A stretch of 64,000 nucleotides of DNA from Shouchella tritolerans (lineage in GTDB: Bacteria > Bacillota > Bacilli > Bacillales > Bacillaceae_D), in assembly GCF_025770735.1 (NCBI RefSeq), contig NZ_JAODPB010000001.1:868001-932000 (forward strand), in the 5' to 3' direction. Positions 26,368 through 34,098 of the stretch are shown piece by piece. Position 1 is the first letter of the stretch; each line of letters opens with the position of its first letter. A program made the position numbers and the translations under genes. Under the pieces are notes generated by a model. It was not told where the DNA came from and did no database searches. It saw nothing but the letters and a program-made list of their open reading frames with translations.

Positions 26368-27641
26368 TCGGGTTCTTTTTAGTGCTATTGTTTATTGTGC
26401 TCTTGTTTTTAGGGGTGCCCATTGCATTTACGCTTGGAATTGTCGCTTTTGTAGGCATCTGGCTTCTCGATGCCATGCCGTTGCAAATTGTTGTGCAGAC
26501 GATGTTGAGTGGTGTGGAATCCTTTATTCTACTGGCAGTGCCTCTCTTTATTTTAGCGGCAAACATTATGAACCAAGGGCAAATTTCAGAGCGTTTAATC
26601 CAATTGGCAGTATCGATGGTCGGTCACATTCGCGGCGGTCTCGCTCAAGCCAATATAGTTGTGTCGATGTTTTTCGGCGGCATTTCTGGTTCTGCACAGG
26701 CAGATACAGCTGGCGTCGGAAAAATCTTGATTCCAAGCATGATGAAGGAAGGCTATGGCAAATCAACCGCCGTCGGTACAACAGCGGCATCTTCTACAAT
26801 GGGCTTGCTTATTCCGCCAAGCATTCCGATGGTTGTGTATGGCAGTGTGACAAGTGTTTCTGTTGGGCAAATGTTTGTTGGCGGCATTATACCAGGCCTT
26901 TTAATGGGCGTAGCGATGATGGCTCTTGTCGCCTTCGTTTCTCATAGGCAAAATTATCCCCGCCATGAGCGTGTTAAACTCGCTGAAATTGGCCGACAAT
27001 TTCTAAAGTGCGTGCCGCCATTATTGACGCCTTTGATTATTTTAGGGGGAATCATCGGTGGGTTTGTCACACCGACAGAAGCGGCGATTATTGCCTGCTT
27101 ATATGCTCTCATTTTAGCGATGTTCGTCTACAAAACCATTAAATGGAGGGATATTCCAGAGATCTTATTTGATACGATCCGTCTAAGTTCCCTCACACTT
27201 TTTGCGTTAGCAACAGCAAGTGCCCTTGGTCGGCTATTTAGCTACTACCGCGTACCCGACACGATTGCCGAATTTTTTGATTCGACATTCTCAAGCGCCA
27301 GCCTGTTTTTGCTTGCGGTCATTTTATTGTTTCTGTTTGTCGGGATGTTTTTAGATGCCATTCCAGCAATGATTTTGTTTGTGCCAATCGTCCTGCCAGC
27401 GTCACAAACACTTGGCATCGATCCGATTCATTTTGGTATTGTCATCGTGATGTGCTTGGCTGTCGGCATGATTACGCCGCCTTATGGCCTATGTATGCTG
27501 TTGGCAAGTTCAATAGCGAAATTGTCTGTTAGTCGTTCGATTGTTGCTTTATTGCCCTATGTAGCTGTCATCCTTGTGGCGATTTTAATTGTTGCGTTTG
27601 TGCCGGCTGTGGCGTTATGGCTGCCAAGCTTTTTAAATTGA
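26364..27641 (+). CDS. TRAP transporter large permease DctM
   Basis: 425 residues, about 12 membrane helices. DctM/SiaM motifs: LFILAANIMNQGQISERLI, MFFGGISGSAQADTAGVG, GLLIPPSIPMVVYG, GGFVTPTEAAIIACLYA, and VGMITPPYGLCMLL near the C-terminus. It is the Na+-coupled transport subunit. Length is typical (about 425-440). Translationally coupled to dctQ. Confidence 0.92.
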   Translation: MIGFFLVLLFIVLLFLGVPIAFTLGIVAFVGIWLLDAMPLQIVVQTMLSGVESFILLAVPLFILAANIMNQGQISERLIQLAVSMVGHIRGGLAQANIVVSMFFGGISGSAQADTAGVGKILIPSMMKEGYGKSTAVGTTAASSTMGLLIPPSIPMVVYGSVTSVSVGQMFVGGIIPGLLMGVAMMALVAFVSHRQNYPRHERVKLAEIGRQFLKCVPPLLTPLIILGGIIGGFVTPTEAAIIACLYALILAMFVYKTIKWRDIPEILFDTIRLSSLTLFALATASALGRLFSYYRVPDTIAEFFDSTFSSASLFLLAVILLFLFVGMFLDAIPAMILFVPIVLPASQTLGIDPIHFGIVIVMCLAVGMITPPYGLCMLLASSIAKLSVSRSIVALLPYVAVILVAILIVAFVPAVALWLPSFLN

Positions 27642-27659
27642 TACAAGGAGGAAGAACAA

Positions 27660-28211
27660 ATGGACTCATTTAAGGGGACAGCCCAAGCATGTGTAGAGGA
27701 AATAAGTACGGTTATTGCCCACACAAAGGAAGAAGAGCTGGTGGCGATTGCCCAAGGACTTAAACAAGCCCGGCGTATTTTTATTAGCGGCGATGGCCGT
27801 TCTGGCCTAATGGGCAAAGCGATTGCCATGCGTTTAATGCATGGAGGCTACGAGGTGTACGTCGTCGGCGAAACGATTACACCAAGCATTGGTGAAGGCG
27901 ATGTCCTGCTTCTCGTTTCTGGCTCAGCGACAGGAGTCGCAGCTAGGCAGTTTATTAAAAAAGCAAGGCAAGCTGGTGCCAAGGTGATGCTTGTGACCGC
28001 AAACCGGGAAACAGAATTCGGCGACCTTTGCGAAACATGTTTGTTAGTACCAGCAGCGACAAAACAGCGAAAGCCGGATGAACCAAAAACGATTCAGCCC
28101 TTAGGTAACCAATTTGACCAAAGTATCCATCTTATATTGGATGCCATTGTTGTCAAGCTAACAAAAGAAAAACAGGCAGAAATGAAAGGGCGCCACGCCA
28201 ATTTGGAATAG
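27660..28211 (+). CDS. hxlB: 6-phospho-3-hexuloisomerase, SIS domain
   Basis: 183 residues, one SIS domain. FISGDGRSGLMGKAIAMRLMHGGYEVYVVGETITPSIGEGD is characteristic of PHI. Then VSGSATGVA (phosphosugar loop) and QPLGNQFDQSIHLILDA, which includes the catalytic Glu/His region. PHI interconverts D-arabino-3-hexulose 6-phosphate and fructose 6-phosphate in the ribulose monophosphate pathway. B. subtilis HxlB has 185 residues. Unusually it is separated from HPS by two genes. It could also act on another 3-ketohexose phosphate. Confidence 0.85.
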   Translation: MDSFKGTAQACVEEISTVIAHTKEEELVAIAQGLKQARRIFISGDGRSGLMGKAIAMRLMHGGYEVYVVGETITPSIGEGDVLLLVSGSATGVAARQFIKKARQAGAKVMLVTANRETEFGDLCETCLLVPAATKQRKPDEPKTIQPLGNQFDQSIHLILDAIVVKLTKEKQAEMKGRHANLE

Positions 28212-28227
28212 GAGGGGAACGTCTTAT

Positions 28228-28914
28228 TTGGATAAGCTGAAGAGAATGGCGGCGGAAGCTGCAGCAGAGTATGTGAAAGATGGCATGAAGATCGGGCTAG
28301 GGTCAGGTTCAACTGTGTTTGAATATGTCCGTGTGTTAGGAGAGAAAGCAAAACAAGGGCTGAACATACAAGCTGTGGCGGCCTCACGTAAAACGGAAGC
28401 GCTCGCTAAGGCGTGTGGCATACACCTCATCGACTTCCCAGCAAGGGGAAAGCTGGAGGTTACTTTTGACGGAGCCGATGAAATTGCCCCTGGCCTCATG
28501 CTGTTAAAAGGGGGCGGCGGGTCGCTTTTACGGGAAAAGCTGGTAGCGGCAGCGGCGAAGCGTCTCATCGTGATCGCTGATGAAAGCAAGCTTGTAAAGG
28601 AGCTAGGCGCTTTCAAACTGCCAGTCGAGATCATTCCATTTGGCTGGGAAACAACGGCGATGCGGATTGAAGCGCTAGGCGGTGTGGCGAGTTTACGGCA
28701 AACGGGAAAAAGTCCATTTGTTTCAGATAACCATAATTGGATACTTGACTGTGATTTTGGCACCATTCGCGATCCCTATAGCTTGCACGACGAGTTGAAA
28801 AAACTTGTTGGTGTCGTAGAAACAGGCCTATTTTTGAACATGGCTTGCGAAGCGATTGTAGCAAGGCAAAACGGTATCCATCATTTAACAAAAGGAGACG
28901 AATTCAATGTTTGA
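28228..28914 (+). CDS. rpiA: Ribose-5-phosphate isomerase A
   Basis: 228 residues, TTG start after GGAGGGG. RpiA motifs: IGLGSGSTVFEYV, VTFDGADEI (catalytic Asp), LKGGGGSLLREK, VIADESKLV, and PVEIIPFG. It interconverts ribose 5-phosphate and ribulose 5-phosphate. Here it is embedded in a catabolic operon, so it either drains ribulose 5-phosphate made by HPS or acts on a related aldose phosphate. Its last bases overlap the kinase gene start. Confidence 0.9.
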   Translation: MDKLKRMAAEAAAEYVKDGMKIGLGSGSTVFEYVRVLGEKAKQGLNIQAVAASRKTEALAKACGIHLIDFPARGKLEVTFDGADEIAPGLMLLKGGGGSLLREKLVAAAAKRLIVIADESKLVKELGAFKLPVEIIPFGWETTAMRIEALGGVASLRQTGKSPFVSDNHNWILDCDFGTIRDPYSLHDELKKLVGVVETGLFLNMACEAIVARQNGIHHLTKGDEFNV

Positions 28915-29857
28915 TGTCATTACACTAGGAGATGCAATGATCTCTTTTAGCCCAAATGCGACGGGACCATTAAAATTTGTCCACTCGTTCGAGCGCCGTG
29001 TCGGCGGAGCTGAATTAAATGTGGCGATCGGCTGTTCACGACTCGGTTTAAAAGCAGGCTGGATTACCCGGCTTGGGAAAGATGAATTTGGCCAGCATAT
29101 TCAAACATTTGCCCGAGGCGAAGGCGTAGACGTCAGCGAAACGAAACTAGTCGATGGCTATGCAACATCGCTTAACTTTAAAGAAATCATGGCAAACGGG
29201 GCGGGGCGCACTCTTTATTATCGCAATCCGTCGCCTACAGAAACATTAAAGCCAGAGGATTTACAGCCAGGTTATTTCCAACAAGCAAAGATTCTCCATT
29301 TAACAGGGATTTACCCAGCTGTCGCCCCTGGCAATATGGCAGTGACCAAGCAAGCAATCAAGCTTGCCAAAGAAAATGGCGTAAAAGTTGCTTTTGACCC
29401 GAATATCCGTCTGCGCCTTTGGAGCAAAGAGGAAGCGCGACTTGCTCTGTACCCGCTTTTGCAAGAAGTCGATATTCTCCTCACAGGCGATGAAGAGATG
29501 GAAATTATTCTTGGGACAAGCGATCCAGCTGAGATTATCGCCGAAGCGACCAAGCTTGGGATTGAACTAGTAGCAATCAAACGAGGGGAGAATGGCTCAA
29601 TCGGCAGTTATCAGGGCAAAGTCGTCGAGGCAGCACCGGTGCCGGCAGCAAAAGTCGTCGACACAGTTGGCGCTGGTGACGGCTTTGATGCTGGACTGTT
29701 GTATGGCTATCTACAAGGCTGGCCTCTTGAACGGATGCTGGCATTTGCCAACACAATAGGATCGATGGTCGTCAGCATTGTCGGGGACAACGAAGGCTTG
29801 CCTTATTTAGAAGAAGTGCAAGCGCAGCTCGGTGAGCTTGAACGAATTGAACGATAG
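28907..29857 (+). CDS. PfkB family sugar kinase, KDG kinase-like
   Basis: 316 residues. PfkB fold: LGDAMISFSP and the GG motif VGGAELNVAIGCSRLGL at the N-terminus. At the C-terminus DTVGAGDGFDAGLLYGYL gives the anion hole and catalytic Asp. YYRNPSPTE and FDPNIRLRLW recall 2-keto-3-deoxygluconate kinases, but no KDPG aldolase is encoded with it. It probably phosphorylates the compound brought in by the TRAP transporter. Overlaps rpiA by 8 bases. Confidence 0.85.
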   Translation: MFDVITLGDAMISFSPNATGPLKFVHSFERRVGGAELNVAIGCSRLGLKAGWITRLGKDEFGQHIQTFARGEGVDVSETKLVDGYATSLNFKEIMANGAGRTLYYRNPSPTETLKPEDLQPGYFQQAKILHLTGIYPAVAPGNMAVTKQAIKLAKENGVKVAFDPNIRLRLWSKEEARLALYPLLQEVDILLTGDEEMEIILGTSDPAEIIAEATKLGIELVAIKRGENGSIGSYQGKVVEAAPVPAAKVVDTVGAGDGFDAGLLYGYLQGWPLERMLAFANTIGSMVVSIVGDNEGLPYLEEVQAQLGELERIER

Positions 29858-29880
29858 TTGTTGAGGAAAGGGGAATCGAC

Positions 29881-30510
29881 ATGAAGTTGCAGCTTGCCCT
29901 CGACCGCCTTGATTGGGAAACCTGTTTTGCGTTAGTGGAAGATACAAGTGACGCTATTGATATAATTGAAATAGGCACTGGCGTTATCAAAGAATATGGC
30001 ATGGAAATCGTAAGGCAAATGCGCAAAGCATTTCCCCGGCACACGTTGCTTGCAGACATGAAAATTTGCGATGCCGGAAAGCATGAGGCACGACAAGCGT
30101 TTGCAGCAGGCGCCGATATCGCAACCGTAATGGCATTCGCTCCAACTGCCACTATTGGGGAGACAGTTTCAGTAGCCTGCCAAGAAGGCAAAGAAATGAT
30201 GGTTGACCTCCTTGGCGTCGACAAAACTGAGCAAGTGAAGGCATTGAAAGAGCTAGGCGTTTCATTTGTCGGACTTCATCTCGGCAAGGACGAACAGCAG
30301 CATAAACAGCTGGGGCAAGGACTGTTTCAGTTAGTTGAGAGGACTGGACTAAAAACTGCTATTGCCGGCGGTGTTACCATTGAATCGTTGCCAACGATTC
30401 TTCCATACCAGCCAGACATTATCATTGTCGGCAGCGGGATCACCAAGGCCGAAAAGCCAAAAGAAGCGGCGATGCGCATAAAAAGACAAATGAAAGCGTC
30501 ATTAGGATAA
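29881..30510 (+). CDS. hxlA: 3-hexulose-6-phosphate synthase-like, OMPDC superfamily
   Basis: 209 residues. OMPDC-suprafamily features: MKLQLALDRLDW, DIIEIGTGVI, LLADMKICDAGKHEA (catalytic Asp-x-Lys-x-x-Asp), VGLHLGKDEQQ, AIAGGVTIESLP and IIVGSGITKA. The protein is closest by eye to HPS (B. subtilis HxlA, 210 residues), which condenses ribulose 5-phosphate with formaldehyde or runs in reverse. The suprafamily also contains 3-keto-L-gulonate-6-phosphate decarboxylase, which shares most of these residues, so that role stays open. Last gene of the eight-gene operon. Confidence 0.78.
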   Translation: MKLQLALDRLDWETCFALVEDTSDAIDIIEIGTGVIKEYGMEIVRQMRKAFPRHTLLADMKICDAGKHEARQAFAAGADIATVMAFAPTATIGETVSVACQEGKEMMVDLLGVDKTEQVKALKELGVSFVGLHLGKDEQQHKQLGQGLFQLVERTGLKTAIAGGVTIESLPTILPYQPDIIIVGSGITKAEKPKEAAMRIKRQMKASLG

Positions 30511-30541
30511 CGTTCCTTTTTCCTTATTCACTCGTTTGGCG

Positions 30542-31582
30542 TTACGTGTAAACAATAGCTGGATTTCTTTCTAGGATGTTAAGCGCCGCTTCACACATCG
30601 TTCCCATCTCTGAACGAGTGTAGGCGGCTTTTTTTAGCAAATCAGCATGATTAGCAATGCCGATATCGGCTAACGCTTCTTGAAAATAGCCGAACTCTGC
30701 TTGATGGCTAGTTGGGCAATCTGCAGCTAATATCATGTGGCAGCGGGCAAACGTGGCGATGATCCAAAAAACGGCCTCGCGGTGGTGGCCTTCATCAATC
30801 AGTTTTTCTGTGCCATCTACCGCCAGCGGACGTGCTTCTAGTGAAATATCAGAGCTAAAAAAGAAAGGTGTTTTTTTCAGCTTTACCGTAACGTCAAACG
30901 TATGGGCCAGTGCCGTCAAATGACGCTTGGCCTGTTTGGCATCCATGTGTTGGCAACCTAGTTGGCTAAGCAAATGCTCATATACGTCCTCTAGTTGGTA
31001 AGAGGTGAGCACTTCTTTTGCCGCTAAATAACGAAGCCGTACAGTAGGGTTGCGTAAGGCGGCGACAAGAAAAAGATGGGCGACGACACCAGTCGGGAAA
31101 AGCCAGTTCATGACAAGCTCGTGAAACGGTTTTTTAACGTGAAGCTGTTCCAGCCCTCTCTCTGATTTTGAACGGACATCGTCAAGGCGGCGCTTGACCC
31201 ATTGTTCTTGGCAAAATTGGCGTGATACTTCCTTTTGCAAAGGCTTGAGAAACCCTTCTAGGTCAACGATAATCGTATCGGTTTGAAAGGCATGGGCGAT
31301 ATGGTAGTGGGACAGAACGGCCTCAGACGATGAAAGCGCCCTTTCGGGAATATATGAAACTTCTAGTAAAACACCTTTATGGCGAAATTTTCCGATTTTT
31401 AAAGGAGGCTCCTCTAAAGACGTGACGACCATGATGTCTAAGTCTGAGTGAGGCGCCAAGTACGAAGTATCTGCCTGTTCAGCGGCGGAACCACTAAAAT
31501 AAGCTCCTTTGAACCACTTTTTTCCCTCGGCATATGCCCATACCCATTCATGAGCAATTTCCTTGGCTTTCCATACCTTCAT
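30542..31582 (-). CDS. Nucleotidyltransferase-domain protein
   Basis: 346 residues from ATG 31582 (GGGAGG eight bases before; the TTG at 31585 is too close). N-terminal nucleotidyltransferase motif: YFSGSAAEQADTSYLAPHSDLDIMVV (G-S then D-x-D). A long helical C-terminal part follows. The pattern resembles aminoglycoside adenylyltransferase-like or MNT-type proteins, but substrate and resistance role cannot be claimed. Convergent with the HPS operon; no terminator seen in the 31-base gap. Confidence 0.75.
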   Translation of the reverse strand: MKVWKAKEIAHEWVWAYAEGKKWFKGAYFSGSAAEQADTSYLAPHSDLDIMVVTSLEEPPLKIGKFRHKGVLLEVSYIPERALSSSEAVLSHYHIAHAFQTDTIIVDLEGFLKPLQKEVSRQFCQEQWVKRRLDDVRSKSERGLEQLHVKKPFHELVMNWLFPTGVVAHLFLVAALRNPTVRLRYLAAKEVLTSYQLEDVYEHLLSQLGCQHMDAKQAKRHLTALAHTFDVTVKLKKTPFFFSSDISLEARPLAVDGTEKLIDEGHHREAVFWIIATFARCHMILAADCPTSHQAEFGYFQEALADIGIANHADLLKKAAYTRSEMGTMCEAALNILERNPAIVYT

Positions 31583-31824
31583 CAAGCATTCCTCCCTTTA
31601 TGACTGCTAGGCTTCGCGAGAAAGTCATTTTTTCCTCTATGAAAATTTTAAAATTAGCGATAAACACATACTCTCCCCCCGTGGTGTATAAGAGTGTAGG
31701 CTAACGTTCGCATACGTTGTTGTTTGTGGCAGTCACACGTTCTATATGCCTCTTCATTAGCCTCACTCCTAGCGTTCTACCAGTCTGAATGAGCTTTTAT
31801 TTTTAAAATAGAATAACATTTTAA

Positions 31825-31839
31825 TGATAGTTATTATCA
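31825..31839. promoter_or_regulatory. Fur-type box before the PfeT-like ATPase gene
   Basis: TGATAGTTATTATCA matches the Bacillus 7-1-7 Fur consensus (TGATAATNATTATCA) at 13 of 14 positions. The G and C at the second and fourteenth positions are Fur-like rather than PerR-like (TTATAATNATTATAA). A likely -10, TATACT, follows at 31865-31870. The rest of the gap (31583-31824) shows no ORF or other signal that I recognise. Confidence 0.75.
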
Positions 31840-31924
31840 TAAGAAAATCTTTATAATTATATGGTATACTTAATTTTGAACGAATATAAGGCTGTTTTTA
31901 AGGACTTAAATGAAATAGAGAAAA

Positions 31925-31939
31925 CGATATTCATTCTCA
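31925..31939. promoter_or_regulatory. Second, weaker Fur-like box
   Basis: CGATATTCATTCTCA matches the same consensus at 11 of 14 positions and lies exactly 100 bases after the first box, within the transcribed leader. Confidence 0.4.
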
Positions 31940-31974
31940 ATTAGTGAAAATAATTGAAAAGAGAGGGGATTACA

Positions 31975-33888
31975 ATGGCTGCTACTACAGAGAGACTTGT
32001 GATCAATAACCGAAGGAACTGGTTTGGAAAATGGAGGGACCATGCTGAACTACTTGCAGCACTTGTATCGGGTGTGCTGATCGTTGTTGGCTGGCTCCTT
32101 GACAGCTACGGTCTGGCCGCTGCTGCTATTCCTGTATATTGCGGCGCTTTTATAATCGGCGGTTATGCAAAGGCAAGGGAAGGCATTGAAGAGACGTTTA
32201 AAAACAAACAATTGAACGTGGAAATGTTGATGGTGTTCGCAGCGATTGGCGCAGCTATAATCGGTTACTGGGCAGAAGGAGCCATCTTAATTTTTATTTT
32301 CGCTTTAAGCGGCGCTTTAGAGACTTATACAATGGACAAAAGCCATAAAGAAATTTCGGCGTTGATGAAGTTACAGCCAGAGGAAGCTGTCCTGCTTGAA
32401 AGCGGCCAAGAAACGATTGTGCCAGCCGCGAAGTTGCGAATTGGCGATTCGATTTTAATTCGGCCAGGGGAACGTGTGCCAGCGGACGGAAACATCATAG
32501 AAGGAATGACTGCTTTAAATGAAGCGGCTATTACAGGGGAAGCAATCCCTGTTACGAAAGCAGTCGGGCAAGAGGTATTTGCTGGAACATTAAATGTGCA
32601 AGGCTCGGTGGTCGTAACGATAACTAAGCCGATGGAAGAAACAATGTTTCAAAAAATTATCCGCATGGTACAAACGGCAAAAGAAGAGAAATCGCCTTCG
32701 CAACTATTTATTGAGCGCTTTGAAGGACTCTATGTGAAAGTGGTGTTAATCGCAGTGGCGCTTGTGGCGCTGTTGCCTCCCTTCCTGTTTGACTGGACTT
32801 GGCTGAATGCATGGTATCGAGCAATGATCTTGCTTGTGGTTGCTTCGCCTTGTGCACTCGTCGCTTCCATTATGCCAGCAGTTTTATCGGCGATTTCGGC
32901 TAATGCGAAACGAGGCATTTTATTTAAAGGCGGTGTTCATGTGGAACATGCCGGCAAAATCAAAGCGATTGCGTTTGATAAGACAGGAACGTTGACAAAA
33001 GGGAAACCAGAAGTATGTGATTTCATTTTACGAGAAGGCGCTAATAAAGATGATGTTCTTCTTCATGCGGCTTCAATTGAGCACCATTCTACCCACCCAT
33101 TGGCAGAAGCAATTGTTGCTTATGCGAAGGAAAATGGCCGTACTAGGCTGTTAAACCCCATTCAAGTGCAAGATACGCCTGGAGCTGGCGTGAAGGGCCG
33201 ATTTGATGATGGAGAATGGCGGGTAGGCCAGGCTGCATTTGTAGGTGAGCAGGAAGCGGAACATTTTCAAAATGGCGTAGCGAAGAAGCTAGCGGCTGAA
33301 GGAAAAACGGTTGTGTTCATTCAAGACCCTAACGGCATTGCCGGTGTGCTGGCGCTTAGGGATGAAATCCGTCCAGAAACGCTTGCTGCAATGAAAGCAT
33401 TACAAAAACTGGGGATTAAACTTGTGATGTTGACAGGTGATGGAGAGGAAACGGCGCAAGCAATTGCAGGACAAAGCGGGGTGGACCGTTATGTGTCCCG
33501 CTGTATGCCAGACAAGAAAGCGGAGGAAATTAAGCGTATACGCCAAGAAATAGGGACTGTCGCTATGGTAGGTGACGGCATTAACGATGCCCCCGCATTA
33601 GCAGCGGCTGATTTAGGAGTCGCGATGGGCGGTGGCAGCGATGTAGCGTTAGAAACAGCTGATATGGTCTTAATGAAGAATGAATTGCCCGACATCGCTG
33701 ACGCAATCAAACGGTCAAAAAAAATGAACCGCATTGTGAAGCAAAACATTGTTTTTTCGATTGCCGTTGTCCTTTTGCTCGTGTTTTCCAACTTTATGCA
33801 AGTGTTGGATTTGCCACTCGGTGTCATCGGCCATGAAGGAAGTACGATTTTAGTTATTTTAAATGGGCTTCGTTTGCTAAATGGGTAA
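31975..33888 (+). CDS. pfeT: P1B4-type metal efflux ATPase, PfeT/ZosA-like
   Basis: 637 residues from ATG 31975 after GAGAGGGG. No N-terminal heavy-metal domain. Actuator ITGEAIPV, transmembrane SPC (291-293), phosphorylation site DKTGTLTKG (Asp335), an HP motif in STHPLAEAI, GDGINDAPALAAADLGVAMGG, and HEGST (His620) in the last helices. SPC plus HEGxT define the P1B4 class, as in B. subtilis PfeT (formerly ZosA), an Fe2+ exporter. The Fur-type boxes upstream support an iron role. Co2+ remains an alternative substrate. Confidence 0.88.
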   Translation: MAATTERLVINNRRNWFGKWRDHAELLAALVSGVLIVVGWLLDSYGLAAAAIPVYCGAFIIGGYAKAREGIEETFKNKQLNVEMLMVFAAIGAAIIGYWAEGAILIFIFALSGALETYTMDKSHKEISALMKLQPEEAVLLESGQETIVPAAKLRIGDSILIRPGERVPADGNIIEGMTALNEAAITGEAIPVTKAVGQEVFAGTLNVQGSVVVTITKPMEETMFQKIIRMVQTAKEEKSPSQLFIERFEGLYVKVVLIAVALVALLPPFLFDWTWLNAWYRAMILLVVASPCALVASIMPAVLSAISANAKRGILFKGGVHVEHAGKIKAIAFDKTGTLTKGKPEVCDFILREGANKDDVLLHAASIEHHSTHPLAEAIVAYAKENGRTRLLNPIQVQDTPGAGVKGRFDDGEWRVGQAAFVGEQEAEHFQNGVAKKLAAEGKTVVFIQDPNGIAGVLALRDEIRPETLAAMKALQKLGIKLVMLTGDGEETAQAIAGQSGVDRYVSRCMPDKKAEEIKRIRQEIGTVAMVGDGINDAPALAAADLGVAMGGGSDVALETADMVLMKNELPDIADAIKRSKKMNRIVKQNIVFSIAVVLLLVFSNFMQVLDLPLGVIGHEGSTILVILNGLRLLNG

Positions 33889-33949
33889 AGGCGACTGAGT
33901 TTTAAGCTGTATCAGTCTAAGGGCGGTTATCGACTTTGTCGACAACCTC

Positions 33950-33981
33950 AAGCCGGTTCGCACAGGGAACCGGCTTTTTTT
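33950..33981 (+). terminator. Terminator after the metal ATPase gene
   Basis: AAGCCGGTTC (33950-33959) pairs with GAACCGGCTT (33967-33976), followed by TTTTT. Confidence 0.92.
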
Positions 33982-34098
33982 GTGATGACGATGTACGCAT
34001 CCAAACGTTGTACAATTTGTGCCCGCAAAGTTGTGATGAAAGCGCATACTTTTCAGGCGGCAACGATGATAGAATGGACGTTGAAAGGAGGGGCTGCA

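Noticed and set aside
26354-26947. 197-codon plus-strand ORF within dctM
   Set aside because: Second-frame shadow of the DctM gene with Cys/His/Arg-rich composition.
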